From contig KL647312.1 of assembly GCA_000727475.1 (NCBI GenBank), forward strand, positions 1,116,001 to 1,180,000: 64,000 nt of DNA. The letters run 5' to 3'. Under the pieces are notes generated by a model. It saw nothing but the letters and a program-made list of their open reading frames with translations. It made no database searches and was not told the DNA's origin. The position numbers were made by a program, and so were the translations under genes. Of this stretch, positions 14,701 to 26,700 are shown in pieces (the first letter of the stretch is position 1; each line of letters opens with the position of its first letter). The stretch is from Sarcocystis neurona (taxonomy: Eukaryota; Apicomplexa; Conoidasida; Eucoccidiorida; Sarcocystidae).

Positions 14701-17700
14701 AAAAAGTCGTCCAGCCACACCTCAGGACAAGTCTGCATACACACCTTTCCCTACACGAGCATCGAAGCACACATATGTGTATATATATATATATACGTAT
14801 GTGGAGACGCGTCCGCATATCTTCTTAACACACGCCTATATATATATATATATATGCTTACGTAAACCAGCAAGCGAGGCCGCTACACCTCATCTGTACA
14901 TCTGTGCACCCACACATGTTTCTACAGACACAGACTCATGTACACGTATATATATATATAACCGTGCGTATAGTCAATCTGCATACGTATACGGACACGT
15001 ATATATATATATATATTGATTTACGTATATATTGATGTATTTATATGTATAGCCATATAAATGTCTGTGGGTGCACATATCCATCCGAGTGGTCACAGTA
15101 CTGGACACGTGTGTCTGCATGTATCTCCACGGCGAGAGAGAGCGCAGGAAAAAGGACGGGGAAGAGCGACTGCCCGTACCGCATGCGTGTAGATAGCGAG
15201 GGACTGGTGGGAGCTGCTGCTGCTGCTGGGGTGAGACAAGGTCGTTGCTGCGAGCAAGTCATTCTCGTGGTCCTCCTCCTCTGCTGCTGCTGGGGAGCGT
15301 GTCCCTGCAGCTACTGCTGCGGCGTTGTCTCTTGCCGCTGCTTCTGCAGCAGCACCGTCGCTTCGTTGCCCCGCTGCTGCTGCTGTCGCGTGCTGCCTGG
15401 TCAAGGCAGCGCAGGAACGCAGGTCGAGCAAGGCACTCCACACGTCCTGCTGCTGCAGCACCGAAGGAGTCCCTTCACTAATAAGTGCGTCTTCTCTCTC
15501 AATCCACCTGGTGCTGCTCTCCCTGTCCTCTTCTACTCCTGCTGCTCTTCCTTCTCCATCTCCCTGCGCAAGGCGTGCTGCTACACCTCCGCCTCCTTCT
15601 CCCGCTGTTGCTGTCCATGTACCTGCTCCTGCTGCTGTCGATGTTGCTGCTGCTTCAATGGCATGCATGACTTCGTCTCTCTCCTCTGTGAAGAGTGCTT
15701 CTCTCCTGCAGCTTGTTTGAGCAGTACGAAGTTTTCTTCCATTGCAACGCTTGCAGCAGTTCTGTCGCAGTTTCGTTGGCTGCAACGCCTCGTCGCTGCG
15801 CTCCGTCGAGAGAGAGCCAACGGCTCCGCTGCCTTCTTCACTCCTTCCTGCGGCTGCTGTTCCACCGACCACTGCAGCTGTTCCTGCTGCTACAGCTACT
15901 AGCTCGTCAGCGGGTGCTCCTGTGTGTGCAGCTGGAGCAGCAGGAGGATTGCCACCGTCTGCTTCTTCGCCGACCACTTGTCCTACGACACCTGCTGCTG
16001 CGGTTGCTGCAGCGTCTTTGCGTACCGCTGGTGCTGCTGCTGGTCTGCTGGCTCCCTCTGTCTCTCCAGCCGCTGCCGTTGGTGAGCTACAGCGTTTCGT
16101 CGCCGTTTCATGTCGGGTGAGCTGCAGCAGACGTACCCCATGCATGCGAAGAGGCAGCGAGGAGGTGTTTTTGAGGTGTACGTACACCAGAGGAAGGTCG
16201 CCTGCTGCGTGCCCGTCGTCGCCGCCGCCAGCTACCGTCAGCGGCGCTGCTCGCAGCTGTAGCTGGAGCGGTTGCTGCAGATTCAAGCGGCAGCTCGCAT
16301 GCAGAAAATACGCAGTTCTACTCTGTTGCCGCTTCCCCTCTTCTCCTTTCCTTGCAGCAGCTCTGCCTCGCATGCCTTCAGTTATACCGCCGTCGGCGAT
16401 GCCCCCTGCTGCGTCAGCCTCTCCCCCTGCTCTTCCTGCTGCTCCACCTGCTGCCCCTCCTGCTGCCTGTGGAGTCCTGGCTACAGCCTTGTCCTGCTGC
16501 ATGCCATTGCTGCTGCTGATGGGAGAAGGCGCATCAAATTCTAGCAGCGCGTCAATACATACGGCTGTTACTCCATTAGCTGCTGCCCGCAGAAGAAACG
16601 GGATGGCAAAATCCGCTTCTTCGTTCCGCTGCCAACCCGCTACTCCTGCTGCTCGTTTGTCTTCTCTTCGTATCGTAGCACCACGTCGCATGCTTGTAGC
16701 TGCTGCTTCTCCTGCTGCTGCCTCTCTTGCTGGTGCGTCTCCAGCTGCCGCTGCTTCTCCCGCTGCTGTTGTTCCTCCTGCTGTTTCTTCTTCTGCTGCG
16801 TCTCCTGCTGCTGCGTCTCCTGCTGCTGCTTCGCCTGGTGGTGCTTCTCCCGTTGCATTTCCGTCTACTGCATTAGGTGCTGCTGCTGTTGCTGCCCCTG
16901 GGTGGCGTCCTCCGCCTGTTGCTGTTTCTTCTTTTCTGGGTGACAAGTGCTGCAACCGCGCCGCTGCACCAGCAGCCCCAGCAGCAACGGCAGCAGATTC
17001 TGAAGCGCAGCTGCCTCCTGTCACAGGCGTCTGTTGCTGACTGCGGCTGGGCAAGTGGCAGGTACTTTCTTCGTCTACAACAAATGAAAAAACATTTACG
17101 TTTCGTGGCAATGCTGCTGTCTCTGCTTCGCCGCCCTCGTCTCCTGCTCCCGCTGCATGCACGTCTCCCTCTGCTTCCTCGAGTGGCTGCTGTTGCTGCT
17201 GTTCTGTCGGCAGCAGCAGTAGCAGTTCCTGCTGTTCCACTGCCACCTTCTCTTCCCGCTGCTGCTGTTGCTGCCCCACCGTTGCTGCTTTGCTGCTGCT
17301 GCTTGCAGCCCAGGAAGCTTCTGCTGCATGCCGCTGCTGCTGACAATAGCCTCTCGCGCGATAGCGCTGCAGCGCGGCACAGATGCACGGCCCTTCAGCA
17401 GCAGGAGTGGTTCCACTCTTCACAGCCCCAGCAGCAGCACTACTAGCAGCAGCAGCGTCCCATCCACTCCTCACAGCAGCAACGGCCTGGCGACCGGCAG
17501 CAGCAGCGGCAGCATTGTCGTCAGCAGCAGCAAAAGCAGGCTCTCTGCAGGCTTGTGGATGGAAGCAGTATCTGCTGCTGCTGTTGCTGTGCCAGCGGCT
17601 TGTAGGCGGCGCGACATGGACGCCAGCAGCAGTTTCCCCGAACGACACGCGCAGCACAATCTGTTGCTGCTGCTGCCCGTCCTGCTGGTGCTGCTGCTGC

Positions 17701-20700
17701 AGCTGCTGGTGCAGTTGCTGCTGCTGCAGCAGCTGTCGCTGCGTGATCGTACACGTGCTGCTGCTGCTGGCTGGGGGAGAGGCAGCTGCTGTTGCAGGCA
17801 ACTTGAGCGGATACGCCGGGACGTCTAGCAGCCGCAAGCTACGGTATCTCCTTTTCTGTCTGTCCATAGCGACAGCAGCAGCCTTCTCCTTCCTCTGGTG
17901 CTGCGTCTTTCCCCCTTCTTCCGCTCCTTCTTCCTGCTGCTGCTGCTGTCGCGGTCTCGCTGCTGCTGCTGCTTCTGCCTCTTCTACGAAGACTCGGAAG
18001 AGAAACTGAGAAGAGGCAGCAGCAGCGGCACGCTTAGGTCTTCTGCTGCTAGACGTAGAAGAGGAAGAGAAAGATATAGAGGAAGAGAGAGATACCTGTC
18101 GGTGGCCACCGAGGCTCAGTCGTTCTTCCTCCTCTGCTCCTGCTACTGCTGTTGTGCTTCTTCTCTCCTGCTCACCCGCCCACACTCCCCTCCTTTCGCT
18201 CTCTCGCGTTGCTCTCTCTGGTGCAGCTGCTGCTCCTGCTTCCCCTGCGGGTGGCGGTGCAGCACTGCTGCTGCCGCTCCTGGTGCGTGACTGCTGCTGC
18301 TGCGGGAGGCTACAGAAGAGACGCAGGCGACACTGCCGAAGATAAGGCGGCAGCAACGCCAGTTTTCTTACGTGAACCTGCAGCAGCAGCGGCACTTCTT
18401 CTCCCCTCCACCACGCAGATGATTCTTCCGGCTGATGAATTTGGAGCCGGTAGAAATGCTGCGGAAGCCAGACAGTCGATATCTGCATGCATGCGAGGTA
18501 GCAACAGCAGCAGCAGTAACGGCAACAGCAGCAGTAAGAGCGGATACAGCAATAGCAGTAACAGCAGTGGCAGCAACAGCAGCAGCAACGGCAACGGCAG
18601 CAACAGCAACCGCAGTATCAGCAACAGCAGCAGCAGACGCAGCAACAGCAGAACCCGCAACCGCAGACGCAGCAATAGCACCGGAAGCGGCAACAGCGGT
18701 AGCAACAACTGAGACATGAAGGACAAAAAGATGACTGGCGGGGGCATCTCATATTGAAACAGCAGGCGAGGAAGCGGCTCCGCACCAAGAGAGAAACAGC
18801 AGAAGGAGTGGCACCAGCAGCAAGAGCAGCGAAGAAAGCAGCAGCAGCAAAAATAGAGAGCGGAGCAACAAAAGCACAAAGACATGTAGCAGCAGCTGCT
18901 TCAGCAAGTGACGGGCACACTCGCATTGGTAGAGGAGGATGAGAAGCAGTTGCGGCAGCAGTAATAGGAGACAGAACGGAAGCAGCAGCAAGACTCGGGC
19001 AGCAGCAGGACTAGAACAGAAACAGCACGCAGCGACGTAGTCCACAACAACACAGAATCAGCAGCAGAAGCAGCAGCGGGAGCAGCAGCAGAGGCAGCAG
19101 TAGACGCAGCAACGGAAGCAACAGCAGGAGCAGCAGCAGACGCAGCAGCAGGAGCAGTAGCGGGAGCAGCAGCAGAAGCAGCAGCGGGAGCAGCAGCAGA
19201 AGCAGCAGCGGGAGCAGCGGTAAAAGTAGCAGTAGACGCAGCAGCTGAAGCAGCAGCAGGAGCAGCAGCAGAAGCAGCAACAGGAGCAGCAGCAGAGCCA
19301 GCAGCGGGAGCAATAGCAGAAGCGGCAGGCAGATACGCAGCAGCTGCACCACGTATAGCCACCCGCCGCAGGCGCATGCGCAGCAGGGAGAGCAACACCC
19401 CCTGAAGGAAGAAGAGCAAAAGCAGAAGCAGCAGCGGAAAGACCTCGGCATGCACCAGCAGGAGAAAGACTAGTGAAAGAGGAGCAGCAGCCCCACCAGA
19501 GGACACAACAGCAGGAGTGGCAAACGGAAGAGAAGGAGCGGCAGCAGCAGCAAGAGATCTACACGTACTTTCCGTTCCACAGGGGCATGAATCACCGGTT
19601 TCCATAAAAGAAACTCCTTCAAGCGACGATCTGCTGCTGCAGCTGTTCCCCCCCTTTCTGCTGCTCCTCCGCCTCCCCCTGCTGCTCCTGCAGTACCTTC
19701 TGGTGCTGCTACTGCTGCTGAGTCACTGCTATCGGTGTCGCTGCTGCTACCGTCCTCCGTATAACGCGTGGGAGCCGGTGTAGCCGCAGGAGGAAGGAGA
19801 ACCCCGTCCTGCAGCAGCGCGGCAGCGAGCGGACTAGGCCAGCAGCCAGTCCACATTTTAACGGGGCGTAGAGCAGCCACAGCAGCAGGAACAACAGCAG
19901 CGGCAGCACGGGGAGCAGCAGGGGGATGCTTGGTAGCAGCAGCAGCAGCAGTATGAGAAAGAGCTGTAGCAGCATCACCACCTCCTGCAACAACAGCAGG
20001 GATAGCAGCAGGTGTTCCTGGAAAAGAAAGAGAAAAGTAAGCGATTTCTCTTCCATCCTTAGCGGCTGGAAAGCCGCTCACCTTCTCTCCTGCCGTCGCC
20101 TGTGGCTGTTGTCTCTCCTTCTCCTCCTGCTGCTGCTGCGGAGGGCGGAAGGCCGCAACCCCCGGCGGGAGCCAGAACAGCGAGCAGGAGACGGCGGCAG
20201 CAGGACGTGCAACAGCAGGAAGAAGACGAGCAGCAGCAGGAGAGAATAAAGCAGCAGGAGCAGGCGAGAGTTGCAGAGGGAAAAGAGAAGTCAGCTGGAG
20301 CTGTACGGAAGGCGCTTGCTCCCATGTGAACTGCAAGGCCAGCACACGCAATGATTTGTAACAGAGCGCGGCAGCAGCAGCAGCAGCAGGAGAAAGGAGG
20401 GGCGGCACGAAGAGAACCGTCTCTCCACGCGAGTCGCCTGGAGCGTTCGCAGCAGCAGAACAGGAGCCTGCAGCAGCACAAGGAGAAGCAGCTGCTGTGG
20501 TGAACGAATCTAGGTAAACAAGCAGCTGGAAGAAGGACCGAGTATCTGACGCAAATGCAGCAGCACTAGGAGCAGCAGCAGCAGCAGCAGCAGGAACCGT
20601 CGCGGCGGCTGCTGTCTGGCCATCATGCTGCTCGCTGCTGCTGCTGCTTCGCATCGTGGTGTCTTCTCCTCCCCCACGTCGTCCACCAGCTGCTGCTGCT

Positions 20701-23700
20701 TCCTCTCGAGAAAAAGAAGACGTCGCTGTTTCTGCTGCCTTGCTCGGTGACACTGCGGCTGCCTCTGCATCTGCTGCTCCTGCTATTCCCGCTCCGGCTG
20801 CTGTTGCTGCAGCCGTGGCTGCTGTCGTCGCTACTTCAACAGCAGCAGGGAAAGGCAGCAAGCGGCAGACAAGGGGCCCTTCCGTCGTCCGCAGGGAGCA
20901 GCAGGAATTGACCACTAGCGTGCATCCAAGGGAGTGCTCAACACAGAGTAGCCCTTCGACAATATATGAAGCAGAAGTAGGGAGCTCGTGCTGCTCTAGC
21001 GCCAGGTCCTTGCTGCTGTCTCTCTTGTCCTTTAACAAGTCAACACACGAAGTCGTCATTCTCTCATCGCTGCTACTGCTGCTGCTTTTGCTGCTGCTTC
21101 TGCACACGGCCGCAGCGGCAGCTCTTCGCATATCTGCTGCGCGGGGGAACAGGAGCCAGGCTGCTGCTGCTGCCAACGGCACAGTCACTACAGAGCCGCT
21201 GCTGCTGCTGCCCTTTGCTTGCACTACAGGGAGAGAGGCGCCTGCTGGTCCTGCTGTCGCTGCTGCTACATCGCTCTTCGCAACTTTCTTCCGCAGCTCT
21301 GCTGCAGTTTCTCTCTCTTCTTCCTCTCGTACTGCTCCACGTCCAGCATCCTCTGCTGTTGCTTCTGCCTTTGTTGCTGCTGCAGGAGGAGGACTGCAGG
21401 CCGCCGCTGTGAAGCTGGGGGCGCTGCCAGCTCTTTGCTGCTGCTGCTGCCGTTCGAGTTTAGGCACCAGCTGCCGCAGCAGGAAACGGAAGAGCTGCTG
21501 TCGATACACTGCGTCGGGGTCGTGGCTGCTGCTGCACAGAGAGAGGAGATTCAGCAGCTGGAAGGCAGCAGCAATTCCACTTATATTTGTGGGGTGCTCC
21601 CACGCCGCAGCAAGAGGAGCAGCAGCAGCTGAAGCCTCTGCAGCAGCCCGGCCAGCAGCAGCACCAGAAACGCCAGCCCCAGCAGCAGCAGCAGAGTCGG
21701 ACGAACATCCCTGCAGCACACGGACAGCTGCTGCTGCTGCTTCGTCTTCACCTGTGGCGCTCGCAACCATCTCACCTGCTGCAACAGCTGGGGAAGAAAA
21801 TGAAAAAAGGCGAAGGCGACTATCCTCCTCGCTCACACCAGCAGCAGCAACTGCAGAGGACGTGGTTGCCGGTCCTCCTGCTGCTAACCCACTGCTTCCC
21901 TCGTCGCTGCTCCAAGACAGTCCATCCTCCCCTTTCCCTCTCTTGCTGCTGCTGGCGCTGCTGCTGCCGCTGTTGCGCGTGTAGCCGTGGAGAGTGTCGG
22001 TGCTGCAGTGGGCGAGAGAGAAAAGGAAGAGCGGAGGGTCGAGGCGCAGCAGCGCAGCCACACACAGCAGCAGCCGTGCCAGGACGTAGAAGAGCAGCGG
22101 CCACCATCTGCGCGCACGCACACACATGCACAGCCAGCGCCAGCAGCAGGGCAGCAGCAGCACGTGAACTCGCTGCACCAGGGGTGTACATGTCAATCTA
22201 CCTGTCTACCTACGTCCCTACGTAGGAGTCAATACAAGGAGAACGCACGTAGCGTACATATATATATATATGTGGAGCCATGTTTATATATAGACCAAGA
22301 CGGGGTGCACACATCAGTCAACCTGCCTACTTCCCTGCGTAAGAGTCAACCTAAACCTGTGCATCTCTTTGTGTCACACACATACAAACAAATTTATGTG
22401 TAGACCACGAAGAGTCAAAAATATGAAAAAGGCGCCGCTCAGAGTCTGCACGATAATACGTAGAAGTCCCCCTCTCTCTTACAGACACATACAGAGACAG
22501 AGACAGTTACATACACCTATACACATCTGTATATAATGTGTCCTTGTGCCGAACTATCTATCTGTCTATATATATATAAACATATAGACACGTCTCCACT
22601 CATATAAGCACATCGTGATGTACATATATATATATATATGGCTCTGTGCCCACATATATATATATATATGTGTATATATGTGTGTGTGTACATCCTTATG
22701 TGCGTATACCTACATACATTATGTATATGTGTGTGTACACCCTAACATGTATGTATATATTTTCCTCCATGTATGTGTGTCTATATAAATATATAACCAC
22801 TTGGATGTACGTGAAGACGCGCAGACGAAGTGATGAGGAGGAAGAACTTTCAGTCGATGGAAAGAAATTCCTCCGCAGATATGTACAGCCACCTCGACGC
22901 GGGTCTCTCACGAAGAGCAGCAATACGAACAAACGTTCACGCGTACAAACGCTTCCGCGTGGCGACACTCGGGGTAGCTACACACGTAAAGCCATACTGC
23001 AGGAATATCGACACGTAAATGATATATATGTACACATACATGCATTCATGCAAGACTGTATAGGTACCTGTACCGTATACACATATATGTATATATATAT
23101 GTGTGCAAGGACGTGTGGGAATGTGTACGTCTATATACACAAGTAAGGAGCTTCAAAGGTAGACGAGGGCTTGTACATAGAGAAGAAGAGAAAAAGAGAC
23201 ATATATATATATGTGTGCAAGGACGTGTGGGAATGTGTACGTCTATATACACAAGTAAGGAGCTTCAAAGGTAGACGAGGGCTTGTACATAGAGAAGAAG
23301 AGAAAAAGAGACATAGGAGCAGTTGTTTGATTATATGGAGAGGGGCGCACGCAGGTCGAAACAAAAGAGAATTAATGGGGTGGAAAGGGAAGAAGAAGAA
23401 AGAGGAAGCGAAAGAGGGAGGAGAGGAGAGGGAGGCTAACCCTGTGCTGCCACGAGCAGCAGCGGCGCCGGATGGGTGGGGATATAGCGCCCCCCGGTCC
23501 GCCGTCGGTGTTGTTCGTCCACTGCTTTTCACGAAGGTGCTGCTGCTGCTGCTCGGAAGCTGCTGCTGCTGCAGTGGCACGTTCCCTCCGCTTCGGCACT
23601 CGGGTTCGCTACTTCTGCTGCTGCTCCTCACGCCGCCGCCGCGACTCGGTGCTGCTGCTCCTCGCCGACCGCTGCTGCTGCTCGGATCGCCAGCTGCGAG

Positions 23701-26700
23701 GGCAGCAGCAGCAGATACGCCCTTTACATTTACACCAAATGCATGCGCGAGAGTGCCGTACAGGTCGCACGCAGCAGCAAACCGGCCGCCGACGAAAAAC
23801 GCATCTGCCAGTTGACAAGCCACTGCTGGGCAGGCGCGAGACCCCTTCCCAAGCGTCTGCAGCAGGGAAACAGCAGCAGCAGCGAAATAGCAGCAGCAGG
23901 AAAACAGCAACAGCATTTGACAGCAGGATTCATGTACTCACGTCCCAGTGAGTAGCGAACAGCAGTCGCCGCAGGCGCAGCCGCAGTTGCATGGCAGCAG
24001 CGATGCGCGTGACAGCAATAGCAGCAGAGGGTCAGCCGCTGAGCAGCAGAAGTATCCATCTGCAGCAGCAGCAATCTGCAGCAGCAGCACTCTGCAGCAG
24101 CTGCACCTGCCTGAAGCAGTCTGCGAATGGTAGAAGCAAAGGGGAAGTAACCTACGCTGCTGCTGCTGCTGGCTGAACGAGAAGCCTCTGTGGACCTGAG
24201 GCTCGGTTTGCATCAGACCTCCTGCCTCTGTTTTCCTGCTGCCGGTGCTTCTGCCCATCTGCCGCTGCCGCGTATCACTCTTCTCGCACCTGACGCAGAA
24301 GTCGAATCTGTTTGTTGTTAGTACATATCTGCTGGTGTAGGTATCTTCTTCCGCTACACTGCTGATAGCGACGGTCCCATGTGTCTTGCTGCTCCAATTC
24401 CGTTCTGCAGCTCCTCGACACTACGCTACCTGCTGCGTCTGCGGCCGATTTCTTTCCCTGCTGTTCCTCTCCTCCTTCTTTTTCAAACGCTGGTCTGCTG
24501 CTAGCTTCCCGTTCCACTACCGCTACCCTGCTGCTGCTACTGCTGCCTTCCTTTGGCTGCCCGCACTGCAGCTATCCTGCTGCTGTTGCTGCTCTCCTCC
24601 GCCGCGCCACTGCTGTTGCTACTGCTGCTGCAGCTTTTTCTCCCATGCAGCTGGTTTTGCTTCTGCCCCCGCGGCCGCCACTGGTGCTGCGGCTCTTATT
24701 CATATTCGTGTGGCAGGTGCTGCTTACCCGATATATGCCATGTGCCCGCGAGAGGAGATACGCTGCATGAGCAGCTAGCTGCTGCTCGTTTAGAGTAAAG
24801 ACCCAACGCCGCACAATCTCCTGCTGCAACGCAGCTGCGGCAGTTCTTTCGTCCCCGCCTTCCGTGAGGAACGCTTCCACTCCATGCTGCAACAGCAGCA
24901 GCAGTCGCGGCAACAGCAGCCACAGCAGGCGTCGTTGCAGGGCAACAACAACACCAGCAAACACCGCGCAGCAGGAGCAGCAGTAACGCCAAGAGACAGA
25001 GGAGGTGGAAGAGAACGAGGAGGAGGAAGAACAGTAGCAGCAGGAGTCGTCACAGCGACAACAGCACCACCAGCAGCAGTGTTGCGCGCGTGCGCGCTGC
25101 AAGACGCCGAGCGGCACGAGGAAGAAGAAGAACTGGAGGACGAAAGCGACAGGAGCAGTCGCAGCTGCAGCACCAGGAGCAGTCGCAGCACCAGCAGCAA
25201 TCGCAGTAGCAGCAGCAGCGGCGAAGGTGACGAGGCAGTTATTACACAGGCACAGAAGCCGCGGTGCCGAAGGCCTGTAGCGCGTCCACGACGCCCGCTG
25301 CCCGCTGACGGCACTGCGCGACTCGCACCCTTTCAAGTGCAAAAATCTCCTCACGGCAGCTGCAGCTGCCCTTCCGTGCACCACCCATGCCTCTCCTTGT
25401 CGAAAGAGACAAACTGATACAAGCGTGCCGCCGCACCCGCACTTCCGCAGAGCCACTCGACAACAAAACGTTCCCGTCCCCCTTCCCCCGCCTTGCGCAA
25501 ATCTTCGCGATTTCCACACATAGGTAGAAGACTCCGGCAAACTCCCCTCCCCCCCTATACCTGGAGAACAGATACGTAGAAGACTTGGGCAGGCAGATTT
25601 ACGCAACGACGCGGAGTACACAGTACATGCCAAACTCCTCGCACAGTCCGCCACTACACTGCTGGGACTGCCAGTCGTTCGGCTTGTAGATCGAATCTTG
25701 CCTCCCCCGACCACAGAGCCGCGCAGGAGACGCAGGCATATCCCTGCCCTTCCACTCCCTCACGCATACTTCTCATTCTAACTTCCGCCGTGACAGTCGC
25801 AGACACGGCCCCACGCACAGACATACCCCCCAGGCTTCTCCACTGCCGCATGCGAACAAAAGAGCGACCCGTGAGGCGGCGCAGTGGCTGCGCGACGGGT
25901 GCGTGTCTGTCGTTTTATCTCGCCAGCGGCTCTGCTGCTGCTGCCGTCCTCCCCACACACACGCACACCCGCACCGCGTCACTGCATGTGTCTACAAGTG
26001 TAGCCAGCCAGACACGCGTGTCCGCGTCTAGACACGCCCGCAGGTGGTGTTCGTCTCAACGAAGTAGTCCTCCCCCTCCTCTTCACTCCTGAAAGCCCCA
26101 GACAAGCCTCACGGGGGAGTGTACCGATGTCTACATACATGCGATTGCCCCTGGGCACGGGCGGCGACGTCTCCAGGTAGGCGATCGCTGCTGCGTATAT
26201 GTGTGGGTGTGTGTGTGAAAGGCTATGTATGGGCCGCGTAAACATGAACAGGTCATACAGACAGAAAGAGAAGGAGGAAAGACAAAGAGGTGAGTCTCTG
26301 TCTGCGTATTTGTATACGGGCAGAGACGTGAGTAAGCGTGTATATATTGGGATGCCTGTACCTTTAGATATGCAGGGGATGCCTCTGTATATGTGTGTGT
26401 GTGTGTGTGAACGCGGGTGAATTTCACGTGTGCCTCGATGGCCCAAATGTATACGAAGAGAAGACGAGAGAAAAAGAGAAGGAGAGAGGGAAAGACAGAC
26501 AGAGAGAGAAAGAGCGGGAAAGAGAAGCGGGGGGAGAAAAACAGGAGAGAGACAGACAGAGAGACAGGTTGCAGAAAAAGGGAAGCGCAGGAAGGGAAAG
26601 AGGGGAAGGGAGGGAAAGTGAAGGAGAGAGACAGAGAGAGCGGGAAAGGGAAGGGAGGGAAAGGAAGGGGAGAGAGACAGAAAGACGAGTAGAGACAGAG

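Noticed and set aside
15742..17040. Plus-strand open frame of 432 codons opposite exon J
   Set aside because: Same reason: Ala/Pro/Ser simple sequence with no family block, while the minus frame is open for 1,066 codons and contains gryzun-like strands.
20656..21984. Plus-strand open frame of 442 codons opposite exon I
   Set aside because: It is the shadow of the minus-strand exon; repeat codons read as Ala and Ser both ways. The minus frame carries the conserved blocks and the splice signals.
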